A program made the position numbers and the translations under genes. Shown piece by piece: positions 8,182 to 15,905 of a stretch of 16,082 nt of DNA; the stretch's first letter is position 1; each line of letters starts with the position of its first letter. The stretch spans positions 1-16,082 of the forward strand of contig JAEZMC010000013.1 in NCBI GenBank assembly GCA_023435805.1, in the 5' to 3' direction. The notes beneath the pieces are model-generated. The model saw nothing but the letters and a program-made list of their open reading frames with translations. It searched no databases and was not told where the DNA came from. The DNA comes from Bacillota bacterium (lineage in GTDB: Bacteria; Bacillota; Clostridia; Acetivibrionales; DTU013).

Positions 8182-8220
8182 TTTATATCTATCTCCCTTC
8201 ATCAAAGCTGATTCCGTGTC

Positions 8221-8265
8221 CCTGAAGCATTTCGCATCCCTATTCCCTGTTAAAACTGCTTCAGG
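8221..8265 (-). repeat. Inverted repeat at the pheS-pheT junction
   Basis: A perfect 9-bp inverted repeat (8221-8229 with 8257-8265, CCTGAAGCA and TGCTTCAGG) has a 27-nt loop. It covers the last codons and stop of pheS and reaches into the gap before pheT. No T run follows, so it is not a terminator. It could act as an RNA-processing or translation-tuning hairpin. Confidence 0.6.
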
Positions 8266-9269
8266 AAGCGAACGTCGTTTTCATATAAAAGCCTGAGATC
8301 GTCAATATTGAACCTTCCCATGGTGGTGCGCTCGGCGCCGAGTCCAAAGGCAAAGCCGCTGTATACGGTCGAGTCGATTCCGCAAATCTCCAGCACCTTC
8401 GGGTGAACCATGCCTGCGCCCAATATCTCAATCCAGCCTTCATTCTTACATATCCGGCAGCCTTTGCCGCCGCACGACCAGCAGGTGACATCCACTTCCG
8501 CACTGGGCTCCGTGAATGGGAAATGATGAGGCCGCAGCCTGATTTTCGTGTTTTCGCCGAACAGGCTTCGGGCGAATAACTGAAGCGTTCCAACCAGATC
8601 GCCCATTGTCACGCCCCTGTCCACCACCAGTCCCTCAACCTGATGGAAGATCGGCGAATGTGTCGCGTCCACCGCATCGGAACGGTATACTCTGCCAGGG
8701 CAGATGATCTTGATGGGAGGCTTCCTGTTTTCCATTACCCGGATCTGCACCGGCGAGGTCTGTGTTCTCAGCAGTATCCTGTCGTTAATGTAGAAGGTAT
8801 CCTGGGTGTCTCTCGCAGGATGACCCGCCGGTATATTCAGCGCCTCAAAGTTGTAATAGTCCAGCTCCACTTCAGGACCTTCCGCGATTTCGTAGCCCAT
8901 GGAGGTAAACACGTCTTTTATTTCATCCAGCACAATGCTCAGCGGATGCTTCCTTCCGATCATCCGGCGCTTGCCCGGTATGGTTACGTCGATGGCCTCC
9001 TTCACCAGCTTTTGTTCCTGTTCCCTCTTCTGCAGGTTTTGCAAAGCCTCCTCCAGCTTTCCTTCAACGAAGCTCCTGACCTCATTGGCCAGCTGTCCGA
9101 TCACAGGCCTTTCCTCCGGCGACAGTGAACCCATCCCGCGTAAAACCGCCGTCAATTCACCCTTTTTGCCAAGAAATAGCAGACGAAGGTTTTCCAGATC
9201 GGCTGCTGATTTTACGTCAGCCAGCTTTTTCTCCGCCTCCAGTTTAATATTGTTCAACTGGTCTTTCAT
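8250..9269 (-). CDS. pheS: Phenylalanyl-tRNA synthetase alpha subunit
   Basis: This 339-residue catalytic subunit activates phenylalanine and transfers it to tRNA-Phe. The N-terminal ~85 residues form the charged coiled coil that binds tRNA. The class II core follows, with motif 2 at VYRSDAVDATHSPIFHQVEG. The Bacillus-type CWSCGGKGCRICKNEGW insert comes next, then EILGAGMVHPKVL and motif 3 near the end (GFAFGLGAERTTMGRF). Start ATG at 9269 has GGGAGGAC 6 nt upstream. The in-frame codons further upstream lack a site. The order pheS-pheT is universal in Firmicutes, and the T-box leader upstream ties expression to uncharged tRNA-Phe. Confidence 0.97.
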   Translation of the reverse strand: MKDQLNNIKLEAEKKLADVKSAADLENLRLLFLGKKGELTAVLRGMGSLSPEERPVIGQLANEVRSFVEGKLEEALQNLQKREQEQKLVKEAIDVTIPGKRRMIGRKHPLSIVLDEIKDVFTSMGYEIAEGPEVELDYYNFEALNIPAGHPARDTQDTFYINDRILLRTQTSPVQIRVMENRKPPIKIICPGRVYRSDAVDATHSPIFHQVEGLVVDRGVTMGDLVGTLQLFARSLFGENTKIRLRPHHFPFTEPSAEVDVTCWSCGGKGCRICKNEGWIEILGAGMVHPKVLEICGIDSTVYSGFAFGLGAERTTMGRFNIDDLRLLYENDVRFLKQF

Positions 9270-9370
9270 TGTACCGTCCTCCCTTATTATCGTTTTAAAC
9301 ACCCAGCATGTCGGGTATCAGGCCATTCCGGACTTCAACCGGTCTGACCTGCAAATAGCCAAAAAATAAA

Positions 9371-9399
9371 AGCCCCGTCCCATGTCAGGGACGAAGGCT
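9371..9399 (-). terminator. T-box-controlled terminator upstream of pheS
   Basis: On the minus strand AGCC-TT-CGTCCC pairs with GGGACG-GGGCT around a 6-nt loop and is followed by TTTATTTTTT. Its left arm follows directly on the T-box sequence, as expected for the terminator/antiterminator switch. Confidence 0.9.
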
Positions 9400-9724
9400 T
9401 GTTCTCCGCGTTACCACCCAGATTCCCGCCGCGATCAGGCGGGCTCTCATATGCAACTTCCATCCCGCCCGTCAAGCCGGGCAGACCTGGTTCATCGCAC
9501 CCTGTACGTTAACGGCCAGGTGCCGGCATCTCCTACTTCAGCGCCGCACATCTGCTGAAATTCTTCAATCGGCATGCGTACGGCCACTTCCTTCAGGATG
9601 CAGCTCCGGAGGGAACTTCGCCGGTACGTTCACTGGAGATGCTTTCAGCCGCAGGCAGCTCCTCTCTGTAAAGCCCTTCCCGGTTACTTTCCTCTTTCAT
9701 TGCTTTTCATAGTTGTTTTTGTTT
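9371..9724 (-). promoter_or_regulatory. T-box leader (tRNA-Phe sensing) of pheST
   Basis: This 350-nt leader regulates pheST by binding uncharged tRNA. The T-box sequence TGGGTGGTAACGCGG is at 9406-9420. Its UGGU (9413-9416) fits pairing with an ACCA tRNA end, in agreement with the A73 discriminator of tRNA-Phe. Stem I lies at the distal end, with a CAGAGAGG segment (GA motif), an apical GGCTGAAAGC element and the segment GCGAAGTTCCCTCCGGAGC. The best specifier codon there is TTC (9613-9615), meaning Phe. The terminator hairpin closes the leader about 100 nt before the pheS start. The specifier is inferred from position and gene context. The T-box and terminator are directly visible. Confidence 0.93.
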
Positions 9725-9730
9725 CAAAAT

Positions 9731-9760
9731 ATTATACCATGTTTACGGCATGTTATACAA
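9731..9760 (-). promoter_or_regulatory. pheST promoter (extended -10)
   Basis: A perfect TATAAT (9731-9736) is preceded by TGG, giving an extended TGn -10, and a weak TTGTAT -35 (9755-9760) lies 18 nt further. Initiation would fall near 9724, at the start of the T-box leader. The box sits about 80 nt downstream of the nifV-alpha stop codon. Confidence 0.8.
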
Positions 9761-9816
9761 TACTGATGTGAAATCTTTTTCCCATTGCGGTCCAAGGATT
9801 ACATGCTTTTTTGCAT

Positions 9817-10617
9817 TTATGAGCCGTTAATGATATGCAGGATTTGCTTCTGCACCTCCTCAACCTTGTCCAGCTCAAAATCGCAGCCGTCAATAAATTC
9901 TCCTGCCGCCTTCATGAAATCAAGCATATTACAATTACCGCACCTTTCACCAATTCCGCCGGCAGTGCAGTCAATCAATTCCGCACCGGCTTTGGCGGCT
10001 GCAATAGAATTGGCCACCGCCATTCCAAAATCATTGTGTGCATGCATTTCCAATTGAAGCTCGTATTTAGCATTGATTGCACAAATATCCTCATATGCTT
10101 TACTTCTGCTCAAAATCCCGACAGTGTCTGCATACCTTACCACCCGGACCCCCTCTGACACGGCACAGTCAATCAGTCTGAACAGGAAATCGCGTTCAGC
10201 CCTTGAAGCATCCTCAAGACCGATTGCCGCAGGGAAACCTTTTTCATTGCACAATTCAATACATCTTCTAAGGTGATCCACCACCCATTCCCTTGTATTG
10301 TTAAGTTTACGTGCAATCTGAATGTCAGAGGAGGGTACGGAGAGTTGAATCAAGTCTACGCCGCATTCCATGGACATTTCAATATCCCGGACATTCAATC
10401 TGTTCCATGAGGATATCTTGCTTTTCAGCCCAAGTGCAGCAATTTTCTCAACACTTTTCTTTTCTTCACCGCCCATTGCGGGTATTCCCGCTTCTATGCG
10501 GCAAATACCGATCTGATCCAGCAGCCTGGCTATATGAATTTTCTGATTTAATTTCAACGCTTTTCCGGCCATTTGTTCACCGTCTCTAAGCGTTGTGTCC
10601 ACTATCCGTACTGGCAT
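9817..10617 (-). CDS. nifV-alpha: Homocitrate synthase alpha subunit (catalytic barrel only)
   Basis: This 266-residue protein is the catalytic subunit of the split homocitrate synthase of clostridia. The enzyme condenses acetyl-CoA with 2-oxoglutarate to give homocitrate, the organic ligand of FeMo-cofactor. It is a DRE-TIM (HMGL-like) barrel with D7-T-T-L-R-D-G-E-Q15 and the metal-binding H192-A-H194-N-D-F-G. ADTVGIL lies before that and GGIGERCGNCN (220-230) after it. It stops at the end of the barrel, about 100 residues short of single-chain NifV, and lacks the C-terminal dimerisation/regulatory region that the omega subunit supplies. I prefer ATG at 10617, with GGGGTGA upstream, to the GTG at 10626. 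It follows nifV-omega by 22 nt. No convincing terminator follows: only a 4-5-bp hairpin without a T run is seen. Confidence 0.93.
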   Translation of the reverse strand: MPVRIVDTTLRDGEQMAGKALKLNQKIHIARLLDQIGICRIEAGIPAMGGEEKKSVEKIAALGLKSKISSWNRLNVRDIEMSMECGVDLIQLSVPSSDIQIARKLNNTREWVVDHLRRCIELCNEKGFPAAIGLEDASRAERDFLFRLIDCAVSEGVRVVRYADTVGILSRSKAYEDICAINAKYELQLEMHAHNDFGMAVANSIAAAKAGAELIDCTAGGIGERCGNCNMLDFMKAAGEFIDGCDFELDKVEEVQKQILHIINGS

Positions 10618-10639
10618 ATACCTCACCCCAAATCAAAGA

Positions 10640-11692
10640 TTAATGCAGGCAGCTGCGGGTATAGGCATCCATAATTTCTTCGTTGTCCAAACTTCTGTTC
10701 ATCTGTACGCTCAACTCCTTCACTTCCTGGAGAAGCTGGGTCATATCAGCCCTTTCAGCCTCCATTCCAAGCTCTGCAAGCTTTTTTGCAATAGACAGCC
10801 TTCCCGAATGCTTTCCTATGACCAGCTTCCTTTTCTGGCCCACTATTGCCGGATCATATGGTTCATAGGTATTGGGGTCCTTGTCAATCCCATCGGCATG
10901 GATGCCGGATTCATACATGAATATATGCTTTCCGATTACCGGTGTATTGTCGGGTATTTTTACATGGACATGCCTTGCAAAGAGCTCCCTCAAATCGGGA
11001 AGCATTTGAAGATTGGATTTCCTGGCATCTCCGTACAGCACTTTCAATGCGGTAAGCAGAATTTCTGTAGAAGCATATTTTCTTTTTTGCCCATAGCCTG
11101 TAAAAGTAGCCGTAACATACTCCATGCCGTTCAAAGCCGCCTCAAGTAGAATCGCATTGCCCATGGACAGGGTTTGCTCCGGACAGATATCAATTTTTTT
11201 CTCCAGAATGCCTTTCAAACGCTTCACGACACTCACCCATTCCGTTGTGTCAAGTCTTCCGAGCCCTGTAAGTCTTATACCGCTTATCAGCTGTATGCCC
11301 GGAAATGTACTCAGCATTTCCAGCCCGTATAAATCCTCGATACTGCTGGCGGTAATGTCAAGTTCAGCATGCAGGCTATGCTCACGAATACATTCAACCA
11401 CTTCATCCATCAATAAAAGCTGCGGCTTCAGGACGCAGCTCCTGTTTCTCAGCCTTTTGCAGATATGCAAATCTTCAAGGCTTTCAACCTCCAATAGGAA
11501 ATCCAGGCCTTGGGGCAATTTCCCCAATTTGCTTATCAGCCGGGTATCTGCTTCGATTATGTCAACACCGGCATTCTTGAGCATCCAACAGAAATCCAGG
11601 ATATCAAGCCTGCTCATTTTATCGGCCGCGGACAATAGCTCCGGCAATGTCCTGTCAATAATAACAACCCTTTGACCATTCACCTTTGACAT
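10640..11692 (-). CDS. nifV-omega: Homocitrate synthase omega subunit (degenerate barrel plus C-terminal domain)
   Basis: This 350-residue partner of the alpha subunit has the fold of 2-isopropylmalate/homocitrate synthases but a broken active site. The N-terminal motif reads D13-R-T-L-P-E where active enzymes have DTTLRDGEQ. The HxHND metal site is replaced by a CPEQTLSMGNA segment, and the GGIGER loop by FTGYGQKR. The C-terminal region is intact, with G263-I-H-A-D-G268, NTYEPYDPAIVGQKRKL and GKHSGR (293-298). Those are parts that the alpha subunit lacks and that complete the active site in single-chain enzymes. The two proteins therefore most likely function as a heteromer, as reported for Clostridium pasteurianum. 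Start ATG at 11692 has AGGAGG 9 nt upstream, lying on the modB stop codon, so the two genes are closely linked. Confidence 0.92.
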   Translation of the reverse strand: MSKVNGQRVVIIDRTLPELLSAADKMSRLDILDFCWMLKNAGVDIIEADTRLISKLGKLPQGLDFLLEVESLEDLHICKRLRNRSCVLKPQLLLMDEVVECIREHSLHAELDITASSIEDLYGLEMLSTFPGIQLISGIRLTGLGRLDTTEWVSVVKRLKGILEKKIDICPEQTLSMGNAILLEAALNGMEYVTATFTGYGQKRKYASTEILLTALKVLYGDARKSNLQMLPDLRELFARHVHVKIPDNTPVIGKHIFMYESGIHADGIDKDPNTYEPYDPAIVGQKRKLVIGKHSGRLSIAKKLAELGMEAERADMTQLLQEVKELSVQMNRSLDNEEIMDAYTRSCLH

Positions 11693-11705
11693 ACTAAGCT
11701 TCCTC

Positions 11706-12518
11706 CTATTCCTGCATTTTCACTTTCACCGCAACCAGCGCTATGAAGGAAACTGCAACCAGTATCATGGACATCCCCGCCGCCTGGCTCAAGTCGGTTT
11801 GCATGAGGGTATATATCTCAAGAGGCATCGTTCGTGTCACGCCTTCCAGATTGCCCGCAAACATCATCGTCGCCCCAAACTCACCCATTGATCTGCTCCA
11901 TGCAAGAATGAGCCCTGCAAATACCGGCTTGGAAAGCAAGGGGATGATGACTCTGAAAAATGTCTCCACCCTGCCGGCGCCCATCACATAGGATACCTCG
12001 TAAATTTCAGGCTCTACACTGCGTATACCTGTTCCGAGCACTTGGATATAAAAACCGGAGGAAACAAAAAATTGTGCCAGAATTACAGCAACAGGTGTAA
12101 AAACCACCCCCATGTCAAGCCTTTCCAGATGTATTCCGACCGGACCGCTCCTGCCAAAGGTCAGCAGAAGGGCGATACCTGCAACGGCCGGCGGCAGTAC
12201 CACAGGTATTTCCGACAGGATGCCGAGTATCCTCGAAAACAGATTGGGTTTCTGCCTGTAAATAAAAAAGGCAGCGGGTGTACCCAGAAGAAAGGTCAGT
12301 ATCAAAGCGGTGCCGGTTGTGTAAAGGCTCACCCGGATGGCAGAGACCGCACCCTGACTTTTCAGGATGGACAATATTTCATGCATACCCGAATAGACGG
12401 CAATGGACAAAATGGGTACAACGATCATGAGGATATAAAACGTACACAGCGTCGCCGGGACAATGGTTTTTGTATATTTTGACAAGTCTTGCATGCTTGC
12501 AGTTCTGCTATTTTTCAT
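11706..12518 (-). CDS. modB: Molybdate ABC transporter permease
   Basis: This 270-residue inner-membrane permease carries molybdate from ModA into the cell. Hydrophobic segments lie near residues 19-42, 62-87, 97-121, 138-161, 192-208 and 247-265. The cytoplasmic EAA loop that docks the ATPase is visible around 175-215 (VMGAGRVETFFRVIIPLLSK, then SRSMGEFGATMMF), in the usual ModB form. It is about 40 residues longer than E. coli ModB, mostly at the N-terminus. The ATG at 12518 overlaps the end of modA by 11 nt, with GGTGGAG very close before it, so translation is probably coupled. An in-frame ATG at 12494 has no ribosome binding site. The next gene is nifV-omega and not modC, so the ATPase must come from elsewhere. 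Confidence 0.93.
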   Translation of the reverse strand: MKNSRTASMQDLSKYTKTIVPATLCTFYILMIVVPILSIAVYSGMHEILSILKSQGAVSAIRVSLYTTGTALILTFLLGTPAAFFIYRQKPNLFSRILGILSEIPVVLPPAVAGIALLLTFGRSGPVGIHLERLDMGVVFTPVAVILAQFFVSSGFYIQVLGTGIRSVEPEIYEVSYVMGAGRVETFFRVIIPLLSKPVFAGLILAWSRSMGEFGATMMFAGNLEGVTRTMPLEIYTLMQTDLSQAAGMSMILVAVSFIALVAVKVKMQE

Positions 12519-13356
12519 TCTCCACCCCGGTTAAAAAACCGCATTCTTCAAAAATGTCCTTTGCAGGCTCGGAAAAAAGATAGCTGTAAAATTCAACGGC
12601 GCTCTTCTTCTTTTCCGAAGCCTTCAGCATTGCAGCCGGATAGCTTGCGGTGAACCTGGAAATGGCGGGAATATTTACTTCTCTGACCTTATCCTTGTCA
12701 GCACCCGCCAGATCCGTACCGTATACAACGCCGGCGTCCGCTTCGCCGAGCAGCACCTTGCTCAGTACATCCTTCACATTGAGCTCCTTTGTGGATATAT
12801 TGGCGTTTATGGCATCCTGCCCGGCACCGGTTATGACATTAACCGTCAAAGCATCCTTCAGAGCTTCCGCCCAATATGCTCCGACCGGTACACTGCTGTC
12901 CGCCACGGCAAGCTTCATCCCCGGTGTGCCAAGGTCCGCCATTTTTTCAACTTTATATTTGCTGCCGGTATATACTGCCAAGGCAAGCCTGTTTTTGGCA
13001 AATATTTTATGTTTGGTGACAAAATCTGCTTTCTCAAGCTTCTCCATGTTTTTCATGTCGGCGCTTGCAAAAATGTCCGCTTTTGCTCCGGCTTCAATCG
13101 TTGCCCTGAGAGCCTGGCTTCCTGCAAAGTTGAATACAATGTCTATATTTCCGTCCTGCTGCTTTTCAAATTCCTGAGCAAGGAGGGTAAAGCTCTCCGT
13201 GAGACTTGAAGCGGCAAATACATACAGCTTTTCAGGTTTGCCGGCGGAAGCCGCCACTGCGGTAGTTTTCACTGCAGAGCATCCGGTCGGAATGCTCACT
13301 GTGAAAACACACATTACCAGGATAAAGATCTTCACATTAGCATTCAGTCCTTTCAT
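12508..13356 (-). CDS. modA: Molybdate-binding lipoprotein
   Basis: This 282-residue solute-binding protein of the molybdate ABC transporter begins with a lipoprotein signal. After a short charged head and a hydrophobic run, SIPTGC ends at Cys26, the likely lipidated residue (the proline at -3 is slightly atypical). Oxyanion-site motifs follow: AASSLTESF (48-56), FAGSQALRATIEAGAKADIF (77-96), DSSVPVGAYW and GEADAGVVYGTDL, typical of ModA/WtpA-like type II binding proteins. It probably supplies molybdate for FeMo-cofactor. Tungstate binding is possible. The ATG at 13356 comes 1 nt after the nifN-B stop codon, with GGGTGAT spanning the junction. This implies translational coupling and nif-linked expression. 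Confidence 0.95.
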   Translation of the reverse strand: MKGLNANVKIFILVMCVFTVSIPTGCSAVKTTAVAASAGKPEKLYVFAASSLTESFTLLAQEFEKQQDGNIDIVFNFAGSQALRATIEAGAKADIFASADMKNMEKLEKADFVTKHKIFAKNRLALAVYTGSKYKVEKMADLGTPGMKLAVADSSVPVGAYWAEALKDALTVNVITGAGQDAINANISTKELNVKDVLSKVLLGEADAGVVYGTDLAGADKDKVREVNIPAISRFTASYPAAMLKASEKKKSAVEFYSYLFSEPAKDIFEECGFLTGVENEK

Positions 13357-13357
13357 A

Positions 13358-15868
13358 TCACCCAGCCCCTTTCAGACATGCGTTGCCTTCCGAAAAGCAC
13401 CGGCATCCACCGTCCTTTTTGCAGCTTTCCCGGCTGCCATGTTCGTTTTGTTTTTCGCAGCCCCTTCCTGTCCCATCACGCTTGCCCGTGGCACAGCCCT
13501 TCCCGGAACTACAGGCAGCAAGCGGCATGCCGGCGCTTTTCGGTCCATGGCCTGCAGGCAGCTCCCGCTGCTTTTCAAACAGCTCCAACGACCGGTCGTT
13601 TTCCAGTGTACCTGCCGCATCCGCCCGGCACTGTCTGCAATGATACATTTGTTTCATCAGGTCTTCGCAATGTTTTCTCATTCTGTTCAGTTCACCCTTA
13701 CTGGTAGCCGGCATGTTTTCAAAAACACTTCCGGGTGCAGGTATGAGAGGCATGATATTGGACAGCTGCGCACCATACACACCAACCTTCTCGACTACCT
13801 TTCTGATATGTCCGTCATTCACACCCATGATCATCACCGTGTTCACTTTGCAGACAATGCCTCTGGAGGACAGATAAGACAAACCTGACAACTGGTTCTC
13901 CAAAAGAATTCCCGCCGCTTCCGCTCCGGCCTTTTTGCTGCCCCTGTAGCTGATTTCACCGTATATCGCCGCTCCGACTGCCGGTTCCACTGCATTGACA
14001 GTTACCGTGATATGGGTAACCCCCAGGTCTATGAGCTGCGATGCATATTCGGGAAGCATCAGACCGTTTGTGGACAGGCAGAAGGTTATATCGGGGTCGA
14101 TATGCCTGATCAGCTCAATCGCTTGGCTGGTGCTTTCAAAATTGGCAAGTGCATCACCCGGACCCGCTATTCCTACAACCTTAAGGTTCTTTAGCCTTGC
14201 TCCCGCTTCATAAAATCTTTCGGCAGCTTCGACGGGACTGAGTATTTTACTTGTTACACCCGGCCGGCTCTCATTTACGCAATCAAATTTTCTATTGCAG
14301 TAATTGCAGGAGATATTGCAGGCCGGAGCGACAGGAATGTGCAAACGGGCATTTGTACAAGCGCCTGCCGTAAAGCACGGATGCTCCGAGGTTTTCTTTT
14401 TAATGACTGCCGCAGGCAATCTCGTGTCGGATTTGCCAAATGTCGTTCCCGCCGGTGTCTTGATTTCGTACGCTTCTGCTTTATTAGGCCCGGCACCGGC
14501 CAGGCTTGCCTCAGCCTTGTCAAAGTATTTCTTGTAGGAATCCTGTCTGTAATGCCTGTGTTTCTCCTCCAGAAGCGTATTGGAAATATCGTCCAGAAGC
14601 TTCAACGATCCGTTGTAGCCGCTGTATACAAGTCTTTGCCCTCCAACCCTGTCATGTATCGGGTAGCCCGCTCTGACCAAGGGTATCCCCAGCTTTTCAG
14701 TTAACACCTTCCCATCCGAGCTTCCTATCAGGATATTGGGCTTGAGTACGGTGGCCCTGTCCAGAATAGTCTCGAAATCCGTATCCTCAAGAATCAACGG
14801 CATTTCCGGAAGATCAAGCCTGCTGACAAGCGTACTGAATTTCTTGTTCCTCGAGCCTGAGCAGGCCAGCAGGGGCTTGATTCCGTTTTCTGCACATAGC
14901 CCGGTGATTGCATGAACCATATCCGGGTCGCCAAACACGATGGCTTTCCCTTCACCATTGTATTTATGGGAATCAATCATTCCGTCAATGAGCCTCCCCC
15001 TGTCTTTTTGAAGGTTTATCGGCACTTTGCGGCCGGATATTTCAGAAACAAGCCCCAAAAAGGCATCGGTATTCTGAAGGCCTACCGGCAGGCTACATCT
15101 GGCCAGCGGAACGCCATACAGCTGCTCCAGAAATTTGCCTGGAGACACCGCATCGGATACGGTCATGCCCAACTCGATCGTAGCCACGGCTCCCGCCATA
15201 CGCGATATATCCCGCAGAGTCGTCCCACCCTCCGGAATCCTGCTGTATGCCTTTGAGCAGGGCGCATCCAGTGTCTCGGAGATGTCCGGGTAAACAATAT
15301 ACTCTATTTCAAAGCTATCCAGCATCGATTTGATATTCCTGATATCTCCCGGGCTCATAAAGCCTGGAATAATGTTAATGATTCCATTTTTTCTCCTGTC
15401 AGCCTGTGCAGACTCCAGTATGGCCCGCAAAGCTGCATAATAGCCCTCTGGCTGGCTTCCCGCATAGCCTGCCGTATGGACAGGAACGATCAGCGTATTC
15501 AATCCGTTGTTCTCCATCATGAACTCTTCAACGATTCTTTCAATATCCTCTCCTATCGTCTCAGCCAGGCATGTAGTACAGACGCCTATGATCGACGGCT
15601 TATAAAGTGCAATAATGTTTTCAAGCCCGGTTTTCAGGTTTTTCTCCCCGCCGTAGACTGTACCCTCCTCATTCAGAGAAGAGGAGGCTATATCGACAGG
15701 CTCATTATAATGCTCTGCCATATGCCGTCTGATATAGGTACTGCAACCCTGTGAGCCATGCAATATGACCATGCTGCTTTCAATACCTTTGAATGCCGTG
15801 ACAGCTCCCATGGGCATACATACCTTGCAGGGGTTTATATTCAGATTGGTGAAATTCCTGTTTTTCAT
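13358..15868 (-). CDS. nifN-B: Nitrogenase cofactor biosynthesis fusion NifN-NifB with Cys-rich tail
   Basis: This 836-residue fusion acts in FeMo-cofactor assembly. Residues 1 to about 440 are NifN, the scaffold partner of NifE. Cysteines are seen in NPCKVCMP (14, 17), HGSQGC (42) and GVCTTC (97, 100), and a GYPIHDRVGGQR segment lies near 401-412. A linker (about 441-495) leads to NifB, the radical SAM enzyme that builds the 8Fe-9S-C NifB-co. Its CX3CX2C cluster motif is C517-N-I-S-C521-N-Y-C524, followed by GIAGPGDALANF (567-578). NifB ends in YHCRQCRADAAG (742-753). No NifX-like domain follows. Instead a 75-residue tail rich in Gly, Lys and Cys (seven Cys between 786 and 831) runs to the stop. 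The ATG at 15868 has GAGGAGG about 8 nt upstream. It follows nifE by 37 nt and abuts modA. Confidence 0.96.
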   Translation of the reverse strand: MKNRNFTNLNINPCKVCMPMGAVTAFKGIESSMVILHGSQGCSTYIRRHMAEHYNEPVDIASSSLNEEGTVYGGEKNLKTGLENIIALYKPSIIGVCTTCLAETIGEDIERIVEEFMMENNGLNTLIVPVHTAGYAGSQPEGYYAALRAILESAQADRRKNGIINIIPGFMSPGDIRNIKSMLDSFEIEYIVYPDISETLDAPCSKAYSRIPEGGTTLRDISRMAGAVATIELGMTVSDAVSPGKFLEQLYGVPLARCSLPVGLQNTDAFLGLVSEISGRKVPINLQKDRGRLIDGMIDSHKYNGEGKAIVFGDPDMVHAITGLCAENGIKPLLACSGSRNKKFSTLVSRLDLPEMPLILEDTDFETILDRATVLKPNILIGSSDGKVLTEKLGIPLVRAGYPIHDRVGGQRLVYSGYNGSLKLLDDISNTLLEEKHRHYRQDSYKKYFDKAEASLAGAGPNKAEAYEIKTPAGTTFGKSDTRLPAAVIKKKTSEHPCFTAGACTNARLHIPVAPACNISCNYCNRKFDCVNESRPGVTSKILSPVEAAERFYEAGARLKNLKVVGIAGPGDALANFESTSQAIELIRHIDPDITFCLSTNGLMLPEYASQLIDLGVTHITVTVNAVEPAVGAAIYGEISYRGSKKAGAEAAGILLENQLSGLSYLSSRGIVCKVNTVMIMGVNDGHIRKVVEKVGVYGAQLSNIMPLIPAPGSVFENMPATSKGELNRMRKHCEDLMKQMYHCRQCRADAAGTLENDRSLELFEKQRELPAGHGPKSAGMPLAACSSGKGCATGKRDGTGRGCEKQNEHGSRESCKKDGGCRCFSEGNACLKGAG

Positions 15869-15905
15869 TGTTCCGCCTCCTCACTCCCGGTTGGACAGGC
15901 ATTTA

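Noticed and set aside
10595..11675. Plus-strand open frames opposite nifV-omega
   Set aside because: They are antisense shadows with no ribosome binding site and no family motif.
13372..13620. Alternative minus-strand frame over the NifN-B tail, considered as evidence of a frameshift
   Set aside because: That frame gives no NifB- or NifX-like sequence. The fused frame runs smoothly to a stop 1 nt from modA, so the tail is taken as real.
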